A stretch of DNA of 64,000 nucleotides from Loripinus fragilis (taxonomy: Eukaryota; Mollusca; Bivalvia; Lucinida; Lucinidae): assembly GCA_964019695.1 (NCBI GenBank), contig OZ026516.1:99324368-99388367 (forward strand), given 5' to 3'. Each line of letters opens with the position of its first letter. Position 1 is the first letter of the stretch. Positions 54,313 to 64,000 of the stretch are shown here, in pieces. A program made the translations under genes and the position numbers. Below the pieces are notes generated by a model. The model ran no database searches. It was not told the DNA's origin and was given only the letters and a program-made list of their open reading frames with translations.

Positions 54313-54826
54313 AATACTGTTTTGTTATAATTTATCAAACCCCATGTCCCCCTTAAGTCCACAATAAACGGTACATGTATCATTGAGCTAATATAATCGC
54401 GAATGAACAGTAAGCATAACTTGGTATTTGTTTGCGTGCTTAACAAATAAAACAAAGTTTAAACCAAATCGTCGGTCTGATCAGTCTGCTCAGTCGATGG
54501 ACCACTCCTGACTACATTTTTACATGCGGACAACCTACCAACACATAAAAATGTGCAATCTCGCAGTCTGAATAGTACTTAACAGTTGCATTACCAAGGA
54601 GTGAATGTCTCGACATGTTTGAGAAAGTCTGCTACAACGATTTAGTCAGAATCAGTCCACCATTTCGCCAGATCTGTGCCTAAGGGGAAGGGTCGAAACT
54701 AATGTTGCGAGAACTTGTGACCGAACCTCATTGCTATAAATATTTTGGCAATAAAATATGTTTAAACTATCTGTGCTCTAGATTTAACCAAATTTACCAA
54801 AGCCTAACCATCATTATCAAAAATCG

Positions 54827-54935
54827 TAAGTGAGTATGATCAGGAAATACCACAATCACAAACTGCAGACAAACCCATGGCACCGGAGGAAGAGCCACAC
54901 AACAATCACGAGACACCAAGAAGACAAAATAAGCA
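54827..54935 (+). repeat. Dispersed repeat with GATCAGGAAATACCACAATC, copy 5
   Basis: TGAGTATGATCAGGAAATAC, CACAATCACAAACTGCAGAC, CCCATGGCACCGGAGGAAGA and GAGACACCAAGAAGACAAA match 18865-18965 in order. The copy is embedded in otherwise unassigned sequence. Confidence 0.65.
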
Positions 54936-56120
54936 AAGCAACCAACTCTCTCTTCCCAATCAAGATATAATTGCAAAACTAGAATGTACATAAAGAAACG
55001 TACAACAAAACATAGAACAATTACAGATCTCACAACGGGAGTAACAATCAACAATGAATTAATACCAGCAAAACCACCGCCTTAGAACGGTCAGCAGCCT
55101 AAGTCACTGGGGGCTGAAATCTTCGCACTAGTTTCTGCTGTTGTCGGGGCACAAAAAAATGTTACAAAGCAAACTATGGGCATTACGTACTTCCATGTAT
55201 TCTATGTTCAAGCACACGAATCACCAATTGGTCTCAACAAATAGTGGCGAGCATGCATTCAGCGTAAACATTCGCGTGTTTCACGCCTATGCCGTGGCTC
55301 AGCGAGTATAATATCAGTAATGGCAAACATATCCAGCAGTAAGTCAATTATATTAAATCCGTGTGTTGAACAGTCGTGAAATATTTCTATTGTTTGTTAA
55401 GTGTGTATTTGACTATTTGAACAAGATGATTAGTTTCCGATTACGTTTAACATTCTAAATAAACACAATATTACTTAAACTTACCTTCCAATTTAATTAA
55501 TATATTTTGTGAATAAAAGAAATAAAGTAAAATTCCAAAAAAGCTGGAGAAAAAAGTATAGCACCGAATAATATGACCAAGTTTTGTTTTTGTTGTAAAA
55601 GGTGATAGACTAACGCGATTAGGTGAGCACGTCAGGTGAAAACCGTCTTCGGGGTTTGTGACACCAAAAATGTTCTACATAGCTCTATAGAATCTAGAAA
55701 ATCAGAATTTAGCACGTATAGTAGATTACACGTTCTAGGTAGCGACCACCAAATTTAAGATCAGCTAGGCTTCGTGGCTGTGCATTTGTTGTTCGTTTAT
55801 AATATATAACAAATATCATAAGCAGGTTTTCTCATGGACATCTTGAGGCATGTTTAAACAATATTAACCCTTGTCATGGTAAACCCATAGTGTCAACTTT
55901 TAAAACGCTGTGGGGCCAGAACAGCCTGGTTTGTTTTAAGAAAGAATATACAGACTGATGAGAATCTATAGTATGTATTCGCCACGAAGATTTGAAATAA
56001 TAATGCGACAATGAATGGTACATGTACCAAAATTATTGAATATAAAGAGACTTCAAAGGTCTTCATTAACTTATTCAACGGAACAACAGTTAACATTTAC
56101 CATGCTAAACCAGGATCTAT
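54936..56120. other. Unassigned AT-rich sequence
   Basis: I see no gene, hairpin or repeat boundary that I can defend. Confidence 0.45.
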
Positions 56121-56124
56121 CCTG

Positions 56125-56200
56125 TTTTGAAAACAGTTTATATCCAGATCAGCTGGCTTCTCAGAAGCCAGCTGATCTGTATCCACACTGTTTCCCACTC
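56125..56200. repeat. Hairpin module with 15-bp perfect inner stem
   Basis: GATCAGCTGGCTTCT (56147-56161) and AGAAGCCAGCTGATC (56163-56177) are exact complements around a single C, flanked by TATCCA and TATCCACACTGTTT. The outer AAACAGTTTATATCC/ATCCACACTGTTT resembles the family flanks. The arm sequence differs from the GACTGC type while the palindrome is perfect. Confidence 0.72.
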
Positions 56201-56204
56201 TGCT

Positions 56205-56825
56205 TGTAAACACATGCAAATAAGTTCCTGCAAGTAAATTGGATAACAATTAGGGGAGGAGTGTAGTGCATTAAATATCCAGCATGATAAGGGTTAAATA
56301 TATTTACACCAAGTATTTACCTTTCAAGTCTAAGATTGGAGGAATTGTCAGGACGAATGGACCTTATTTCTGTGACAAAACCACAACCCAAATAATAAGC
56401 CTTACAAATGCACATATTATATTCGTATTAACAATCCTAGATTGCATAAACAATGTTGTACAATTGTGAACAGATTGCACGTTAAAAAAGCATATTAACG
56501 TAAACTAAAAGCAAAAATTTATGTTACAAACGCTACCAATAGCGCGTTGGCTCAGTCTATAGTTGTTGCGATAAGGTCAAATGTCTCAATACTAGCATTG
56601 TAAGGTTTAACAATGCCAATACACATTCGCTGAATAGAAAATTTGGTTAAACAAAAATATTTACTCAGATTAGAACCAATGTATAAAATATCTAATAATC
56701 AATATGTATGCCAATGGGGGGTTCAGTTTTAATGTTGTTGGGTTTTATTACCAAAATATATAGACAATTCATGTATTCCCGATTTTAGCACAGACCTTTG
56801 AATTTTGCTGTTAGGCTTTCTCAAC
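56205..56825. other. Unassigned; weak tRNA-like string
   Basis: AGCGCGTTGGCTCAGTCTAT near 56540 resembles a box A, but no box B follows at the right distance. Otherwise nothing is recognisable. Confidence 0.4.
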
Positions 56826-56827
56826 CA

Positions 56828-58282
56828 ATGAGGCCCCAGGGGGTCTGTGCTCCCTTGATCTCTGAAAATAATGCATTGATCTCCCCAAATCTCTGAAAGA
56901 AAATTCCTCAGCTCCCTGAAAGTATTTTTATTTTTCCTTTGCTCCTCAAATCCTTAAAATTAATTCAGCTTCTCCCCAAATCCCCAAAAATATAAGACAA
57001 TTCTCCCTAAAATGTATTTTTCTTTCCATAGGATTAAATTCACATACTTAAAAACTATGAGGCTATACACGAACAGACGACTTAATATCCGCTTAATACT
57101 TTACGTTATACACGTAAAGATAGGGCATAGCCACGAAATACATGATATATGATTATTTTAATGAAATGCATGATATAAAGCTCAAAGTATGAGGCCATCC
57201 TTAAAATTCTGTTGCTGTATCTGGTAGAGTGAGTATGGATAAACGCTCTCTAGATTTGATTATTCATACTAGGGGCAGCTAGACCATTTGTTTTTTCTGG
57301 CGGGGGAGGGGCTGTTTTTTCAATAGATGAAACTAGATTTTCTAAGACAAAGTGAAAGCATTCATTTTTGTAAACATAGAAAGTGTTTTTATAATTGCTA
57401 TTAGGCCCTATACGTAAGTTTAACTTCAGTTTCAACAACTAAGAATATATCTGATCAACATTCATTAAAGTTTCAATAAAAACATCTAATTACCTAGATA
57501 GAGAATAACATACCAGGCGCGTAGTTAGCTCTGTTATTATATTGATTCACACTTGTGCTAGGAGGGCCCGAAATAAATTGATAAAAGTGGTGCGATCTGG
57601 TGCATTCTGAGTGTTCCTAAGTATGATATTATTAACCTAAAAGCATCAATTTTTAGGATAATAAATCAACAACACAAATTTTGTGCCATATTTGTCTCCA
57701 AGATCAATCCAGATACGCACATAAGCACAAAAATATATGCATTCATATTTTACAAGGGGGTCTGGTGGAGCAATAGCCCCCTTCCCCTCCACCCCCCCCC
57801 CCCCCGAAGCCAAAGAAATGTAAAACAAATGGGGTCTTTACCTTTTTTATATCAAATATTACATACCAGGCGCGTATATAGCCCTGAAATGATGTGGACT
57901 CAGATTCACGCTAGGGGGGTCCGGGGGTGTGCTCCTCTAGATTTTTCTTTTATTAAAAAGGTGCAATCTGGCCCATTGTGAGTGTTCCAAAATATGTTAT
58001 TATCAAACTAAAAATCCACAATGGTAAAAATTATTCGCCATATCAGGCACCAATACCAATCTAGATTAGCATGTTATACATTTAGATTTGCCAAGGGGGT
58101 CTGGGGGAAGATTTTAAAAAAATCAAACAAAATGAAGGCTTTTCCCTTTTACTTTTTTGCAGGGCTCCCTAAATTCCCAAACCTACGAGCTTGCTCCCCA
58201 AAGTCCTGAAAAAAATACAAGTGCTCCCTGGCATAGCCGTTCTCCCCAGATCCCCAAAACCCCTGGGGGCCCCACTAATGCA
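56828..58282. mobile_element. Possible 1.45-kb inverted-end element with internal duplication
   Basis: GAGGCCCCAGGGGGTCTG at the left and CCCCTGGGGGCCCC at the right are roughly complementary. Both ends are followed inward by CTCCCCAAATCCC-type phrases. Inside, CATACCAGGCGCGTA occurs at 57510 and 57862 and each copy is followed by about 250 bp of similar text, a direct duplication with a period of about 351 bp. No coding capacity. The boundaries are approximate. Confidence 0.5.
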
Positions 58283-58415
58283 TGCCATTGATGATGTTGC
58301 TGTCGTTACTGCTGTTGGAGATTTTATCGCTCGTGTTATTATTCGAAAGGTACTATTAAACCTGGAGATTCTGACTTTGACGTCAACTAATAAAATAGTA
58401 TGTTTGATAGTATAT

Positions 58416-58416
<1 letters not shown>

Positions 58417-58455
<39 letters not shown>
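58417..58455. repeat. (TTG)n microsatellite
   Basis: About 12 TTG units, interrupted once near the 3' side. They account for the leucine or asparagine runs in spurious frames. Confidence 0.95.
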
Positions 58456-58462
<7 letters not shown>

Positions 58463-58839
58463 TGTGTTTAGAATTGTTTTTTTAAAAAGCAAAGATATCA
58501 AACGTCATGTGTGTCGCAGGCATCTTGATTATACCAGACCAGAATAATGGCTATTTGGCTCTTGTGACTATCAAAGTTTAATATGCCTGTAGGTTAATTT
58601 ACAGTGTATAGTTTTACTTTTCGGCAAGTTCTACATTAACGTTTACTAGAACAAAATAATAATTTGTCATTAAGAATAATCCTGAACACATTCTATTTAC
58701 CAGTGATGTTTGTCTTGTTGCTGCGATAAGCCCAAACAATATGTTTAAGTACCTAAGTTTTACTTAATGGTGCAAATCATTTTAGGTGTGTGTATATCTA
58801 CAACTGACTGCTTTTCCACATATGAACATAATAGGTCGT

Positions 58840-60370
58840 TGCAAATCGATCGCTAGTGACTTATGATTTATAATTTCAATGTATTGCAATATTTAGATCA
58901 TCTTCCTCCTAGCCCTAAATTCACTATTAGAAATTTAAATGAAAATGTCCAGGAATTTCATAGAAAATTTGTTTTGGCGCCTGCAGATAAAGCTGCTAAC
59001 AATCTTGTGGTTGTTTGAAAAATGAACTACTTTAATAACCTAAAGCAATGACTTAGCTCTGCTAACACATATGAGCATAATTTGATAGGCATTGGTGTCT
59101 TATGGCTGCTACTTTTGGTGTGTTTGTTGGTGAGGATCGTTGCCAGCTTCCTACGTTATACTGGTTACCTAAACTTCTTAAAATACCATATAAGTCACGT
59201 TTTATTGCTAATTCAAGTTCATGTACTACTACTGAGCTGTCTATAATCTCAACTACTTGCCTCAGTGCAATTAAAACATGTTATGAAATATTTTGGAACA
59301 GTTTATGAGAGAAATGTTAAAATTTAATCTGGTCTATAAAAACTCTCAGGCGAGATTCTTAATAAATTAAAATCTAAAGGTTTCCTAACATCAAGTTTGA
59401 CTACATATGGTTTCTCTACTCTCTATACCACATTGCCCCATAATCTAATATAAGAAAAACTAACCGGGTTAATTGAACAAACTTTTAACAGAGAGGGCTC
59501 ACTTTATTTGGCTTGTACTTTGTACTGAAACACACACTTTTTCACTTCTGAACAACCTAAACGATATAATTTGTGGTAATATCAGAAAATGTGTGATGCT
59601 CTCCATTATATTTATAAAATTTTGCTCGAAATTATATAAACAAATTGTAGGTATTTCAATGGGTACTTATTGTGCTCATTTTGTTGCAGATTTGTTTTTG
59701 CTTTTATGAGAGAGACTTCACGTTGTCTCTTTCTGACAATTATCAAGCTGATTATATGGAAACTTTTAACTCTACATGTACCTCAAGATATCTAGTTGAT
59801 GACTTGCTTTATATTGATAACCCTTATTTCGAACAAATGTTAGACCAGATATATCACACTGAATTTCAGTTAAATAAGGCAAATCATTTTGATACTGAAT
59901 CCCCCGTTTTGGAGTTGGACTTGTCCATATCAAATGACATAGTTTTCATCTAAACTTTACAAAAAATGGGATGATTTCTTGATGGATATGTTCCTAGCTC
60001 TCTTCCTATGGTGTATATATTTCGCAGCTAATTCATTTTGCCTCAACAGAAATCTATTTTAGACTGCTAAACTATAAAAACAAGGTTATTGATATCATAA
60101 AATCTGTGAAGCATTTCAAAATTTTAAGTTCTACCATCAACACTCAGATTTGATTGTTGAATACCATATTGGTTTAAAGGCTCTTCTGCATTGGAGCCAG
60201 TATTTTATAGTGATTTAGTTTATAAATCAAAAACATGTTGGAAAACCTAATTTTAGTGATCAACTCAAAAAGATATTTAAACGTTGTAAAAAATAGTTGG
60301 ATATAACATGTATATCATGCGACAGTCTGCATGTCTGGTTGTAAACACAGCTATTGTTTCCACAGACATT
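58840..60370 (+). pseudogene. Penelope-like reverse transcriptase relic
   Basis: Recognisable pieces in order: APADKAANNLVVV at about 58977-59015 ending in a stop, LPTLYWLPKL and SRFIANSSSCTTTEL at 59135-59240, FSTLYTTLPHNLI near 59410, the ISMGT-AHFVADLF segment near 59655-59700, and a YL-DDLLYIDN active-site region near 59791-59830 with one extra residue. QLNKANHFDTESPVLELDLS follows, then RQSACLVVN near 60320. Multiple frameshifts and stops prevent expression. The MGT...A(P/H)..AD and DD motifs fit Penelope-like elements, but I cannot exclude another retroelement class. No nuclease domain is seen. Confidence 0.7.
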
Positions 60371-60639
60371 TTATTTGAATTTTCTTATGTAATATTCTTT
60401 AAAGAAAAATAAGTCAGATGTGGACCTCATTTTTTTATTAATAATTCTAGATTCAGAAATAAAAAGAAAATGTGCCTTTTAACAACAACAGAATAAAGGA
60501 TAAAATATATCGTAGACCTAAGTAATTCTTTGTTGTTTTATAGTCCTACGCCCTTTTTGGCATATGTCTGTCTAACTTGTGTTTGTACAGTGTTGCAAAT
60601 GCACATACTATTAAAGCTTATGTTTCACTTTTGTGTTGT

Positions 60640-61405
60640 TATGCCCCCGCCATTTATAATGGGGGGGGTGGGCATATAGCATCACCCTTGTCCGTACGTC
60701 CGTACGTACGTACGTCCCGTTGGTCCTGTCCCGTACGTACGAAAAATGGTTTCCAGGCGATATCTTTTGAATACATTGGTGTATTGGTTTCATATTTCAT
60801 ACACAGGTATACAATCATAAAATACAGGTCAAGTTCGATTACGGACAAAATCCACCGATTATTATCAGAGTTATGGCCCTTGATCTTCGAATGAAAACTG
60901 GTTTCCGGGCGATATCTTTTGAAAACAGCAATGTATTGGATTCATATTTCATACACAGGTATATAATCATAAAATACAGGTCAAGTTTGATTACGGGTAA
61001 AATCCACCAATTACTATCAGAGTTATGGCCCTTGATCTCGGTATGAAAAATGGTTTCCGGGCTATATCTTTTGAATACATTGGTGAATTGGATTCATATT
61101 TCATATCATAAAATACAGGCCAAGTTCGATTACGGATAAACTCCACCAATTATTATCAGAGTTATGGCCCTTGATCTCCGTATAAAAAATGGTTTCCGGG
61201 CAATATCTTTTGAATGCATTGGTGTATTGTATTCATATTTCATACACAGGTATATGGTCATAAAATACAGGTCAAAGTATATCACGGATAAAATCCACCA
61301 ATTATTATTAGAGTTATGGCCCTTTGTTAATGACAATGCCCTATTCATGCGAATTTGGCAATAGCGGGTGCATCCGTGTCCCATGGACACATTTCTGGTT
61401 TTCTT
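60640..61405. mobile_element. Element with four 139-152 bp internal tandem units
   Basis: It opens with TTATGCCCCCGCCATTTATA and a GGGGG mirror, then a CCGTACGTACGTACG stretch. Units start at 60747, 60899, 61051 and 61190, marked by TGGTTTCCGGGCGATATCTT and AGAGTTATGGCCCTTGATC; the third unit lacks 13 bp. It closes with TAGCGGGTGCATCCGTGTCC and CATGGACACATTTCTGG. TGCCCCCGC and GCGGGTGCA are the likely inverted ends. It is noncoding. Confidence 0.78.
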
Positions 61406-62340
61406 TTTGTTATACTAGATATTCATCTATGTTTGTGTTTAGCATGGACTTTCTAATCAATAAAAAACAAATAATGCGGCGTGTTAGTTTAGGAGTGTGA
61501 GGCTTATTTCTCTTTGTGCAGGCCTCAAAGCATGACTGCGTACCAAAAAAGTAATTTTCGTATTTCTCAAACAAACATATGTTGTGGGTACTCAAAAGAA
61601 CCATCTCAAAACATAAATTAAAACGGATGGGTAAGAAAATATTAACTATTTTACGCTCAATAGTTTTGTTTATTTGTGTTATACATGTAGCAATAGGTAG
61701 ACTCTGACACTAATTGTTTTATATTTAACCCTAGTCCTGTCTAGTAACTTAGCATGCTATATTTTGATCTCTTTTCTCACCAGTTCAGTTGTACAATATC
61801 ATTAACAACAATGGATTCAAATATTTTTTATCATTTTAAGTTATTTTTAGACATCCATCATTCCATAATCATTTTCGATATTAAGGAATTTATCAACGAT
61901 ATCACTAACTCATTATTGAATTTTTGATGTCCAAACATGAATAATGAAAATCTTTAGATTTATATTTGGATGAATTGGAGATGTCATGAATCAATGGGAA
62001 AACTCTATTCATATTCAAATTAGTTTGCCTTTGTTTGAATACTGTACACATGTACATGAAGGTTTTCCTATCATGAAGAGTTGCGGAGAAAGTCAATAAT
62101 ATTTACTTTAAGCAAATACTCGTATATGTAAATAATAAAAAGTAATTAGAGTATATCATCAAGCATGTAGGAGGAAAAGTAAAAGTTTATTCACATGGAA
62201 GCCATTTTTTACATTTGAGTCGTGACATGATTTACAACAATATGGTATTTTGACTAGTGTAGACTCATACGAGCCTATGCAGCTTCCTGTGAAGCATAGA
62301 AACTCCAAATAATGTTCTGTCAGTAGCTGAACAGACATAG
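61406..62340. other. Unassigned AT-rich sequence
   Basis: No gene, hairpin or repeat boundary is recognisable. Confidence 0.45.
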
Positions 62341-62355
62341 AATATTCAAGCGGCT

Positions 62356-62409
62356 AGCAAAGGCTCTGACCAGACTGCGAATATGCGCAGACTGGTCTGA
62401 GCCTTTGCT
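62356..62409. repeat. Hairpin, 24-bp arms
   Basis: AGCAAAGGCTCTGACCAGAC plus TGCG (62356-62379) pairs with CGCAGACTGGTCTGAGCC plus TTTGCT (62386-62409) with two mismatches and a 6-nt loop. It is the hairpin core of the 190-bp repeat family without the rest of that repeat. Confidence 0.8.
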
Positions 62410-62689
62410 GGTCGCACATACCACATTGTTGGAAATCGTATGTCGTGGCTCATTCTAAAACTAGCCATTATCTGCACCACTCAGCCGAAGGAACATTATA
62501 TAGTAAAACACAATGTGTGATTTCCTCTGGGGAATCTACACCTCCCAGCCTATAGGAATTAATCGGTAAAAAGAGAAGTCTGGTTTCCTAAGATTGTCTA
62601 CTCTAAGCAGTCTCTATACGAACTTGTTTAATATAATTACATTTTTGGTAGTTATTGGCCATATGGATATGCGTAAAGTCATGTTTTAA

Positions 62690-62840
62690 ACATTCATGCA
62701 CAGCTTTCTAGTGTAACTAGAGGCCAAATGTTTGTCTGAGCTGCCATCTACATCCTTTCTTTGTGTATGTGTGCAGCGAACGCTCGTCTGAGCCTTTGCT
62801 GCTCGAATATGCAATAAGTGCCAAAATCGAATGAACCGGT
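62690..62840. repeat. Dispersed repeat with central hairpin, copy 4, partly deleted
   Basis: CACAGCTTTCTAGTG, GCCATCTACATCCTTTCTTTG, TGTGTGCAGCGAACG, CTCGTCTGAGCCTTTGCTG and AATAAGTGCCAAAATCG match the other copies in order. The left hairpin arm is deleted, leaving only the right arm. Confidence 0.65.
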
Positions 62841-63274
62841 CTATGTGTTTTTGCGTTATTTAATGACCAAGTAATTGGTTTCTTTTTGGTAGATAGGAAA
62901 TATTATTGACTATGATCAAAGTTAATTTAATGAAAGTTTTGATGGGTTATTAGTGATGTATTTTTAGGTGCTTTACAGCTTGCACAATGTGAAAAGGGGA
63001 TTTTAGTTTGTAGATTTTAACAACATAATGAGGTGTATTTTATTTTAGGCACTTCTTTGTGAGCGCTGGGCATTATAGACAATGTGTTTCTGTTTTTGAG
63101 ATAAAAAATATAACTTTGACTCTTGAATTATAATAGCGATTTATGTAGAGCTCAATATCCGAGTATATGAAGCACCAGACCACCAAAAAATAACCTGGTT
63201 TATTCTTCTAAATTAGTGTAGGGGCCAAGCTGAGATATATGGGCTATTCTGCGAGTTTGTTGCACCCCCTGGAA

Positions 63275-63960
63275 GAAAAAGTTGGTTACTATTTTCAGTC
63301 AGGGACATGTCTGGGGGCCTTAGAAACCCATGTTTTACTAAGTTTTCTGTGGTAAATTTTCTGTAAATGGCATGTAATCAATGTTACCCCACAAACATTG
63401 AAAATAGCAGTACACAAAATACAAGACTAATAATATATTTTATAATAGTATCAATGAATTTATTTGAGGTTTTAATGTTTGATCTGGTCATAAACATTAA
63501 TTGCAGACATCTGTGAGATGTTTTACCGCTCATCAGCGTTACGTATGTTACATTTCATACGAAATTGCAGATAATGACTTTATAGAATACATATAAGAAT
63601 TATCCATGTTCCCCAGCCACAGGAAGAGAAACTTGGTTACTATTTTCAGTCTGGAACATGTCTTTGGGCTATAGAAACCCATGTTTTTGTAAGTTTTCTA
63701 TGGTTGAACTGTAATCAATGTTACCCTAATTTTGAAAATAGCAGTTCACAAAATACAAGACAGGTAGGATAGTTTACAATAGTATTAATGGACTTATTTG
63801 AGTTTTTCATGTTTAGCTAGACAGAAACACCAATTGCAGACATCTCTGATATGTATTTCTGCGTGACAAAGTTACCTACGTTACATTATTTTACGAAATT
63901 GCAGATATCTCTGTATAGACTGCATACTATAATAAACCATATTCCCAACCTTAAATGTGC
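63275..63960. repeat. Two tandem copies of a roughly 350-bp unit, running to the window edge
   Basis: TTGGTTACTATTTTCAGTC, GAAACCCATGTTTT, CTGTAATCAATGTTACCC and ACGAAATTGCAGATA recur at a spacing of 351 bp (63284 and 63635). The copies have many substitutions and a 10-20 bp indel. No third copy is visible upstream; the array may continue beyond 64000. Confidence 0.8.
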
Positions 63961-64000
63961 GATTAAGATCCCTATTCTAATGATGAATTTCCATTTTTCC

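Noticed and set aside
58169..58547. 110- and 118-aa frames with asparagine or leucine runs
   Set aside because: They are translations of the (TTG)n microsatellite and neighbouring repeat.
60577..61390. Overlapping 60-105 aa frames around 61 kb
   Set aside because: They are translations of the 139-152 bp tandem units on both strands.

Overview
This is a eukaryotic nuclear window, AT-rich and gene-poor. Almost everything recognisable is repeat-derived: tRNA-derived SINEs, miniature inverted-repeat elements, mariner relics, a LINE, a Penelope-like element, tandem-repeat arrays and many homopolymer G/C runs. One long intact reading frame stands out, and there are traces of intron-bearing genes. 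The repeat repertoire and the lack of any prokaryotic gene organisation suggest an invertebrate, most likely a bivalve mollusc. That is an impression from the repeats, not a demonstrated assignment.

The one confident protein gene lies on the minus strand at 28321-31809. It encodes 1162 aa: a basic, low-complexity N-terminal half, about 520 residues of coiled coil, and a proline/serine-rich basic C-terminus. Its whole coding sequence sits in one exon. A clear 3' splice site lies 111 nt upstream of the ATG (exon edge 31920), so the transcript has at least one further noncoding 5' exon. Weaker exon candidates on the plus strand are at 17478-17550, 39586-39686 and 44355-44700; the last carries a polyadenylation signal. 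I cannot show that they belong to one gene.

Region by region. 1-4 kb holds small inverted-repeat elements. 4034-6479 is a 2.4-kb element with terminal inverted repeats and TAA duplications, filled with copies of TTCTAGAA. 8012-9351 is a complete but decayed mariner with TA duplications, and 14.9-15.8 kb holds a second mariner relic. 9.4-13 kb carries TTAA-flanked miniature elements and hairpins. 16.1-22.2 kb is rich in G/C tracts and local duplications. 22-28 kb is mostly unassigned, with small repeats and hairpins. 28-32 kb is the coiled-coil gene. 33.6-34.8 kb is a SINE split by a 964-bp element with a 10-bp target duplication. 37.5-42.4 and 46.6-47.8 kb are nested elements built from tandem 130-170-bp units. 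42.8-43.2 kb has two SINEs inserted head to tail. 51.7-53.5 kb is a broken LINE reverse transcriptase. 58.8-60.4 kb is a broken Penelope-like reverse transcriptase. 60.6-61.4 and 63.3-64.0 kb are tandem repeats.

The most unusual signal is a set of short perfect or near-perfect hairpins scattered over the whole window. Many share the arm GACCCAGATCAGACTGC and the flanks GCAAACAGTG/CACTGTTTGC. Their arms differ between copies yet still pair within each copy. The same hairpin also forms the centre of a TTAA-flanked, piggyBac-like miniature element. Coordinates of repeats are read by eye and may be off by a few bases.
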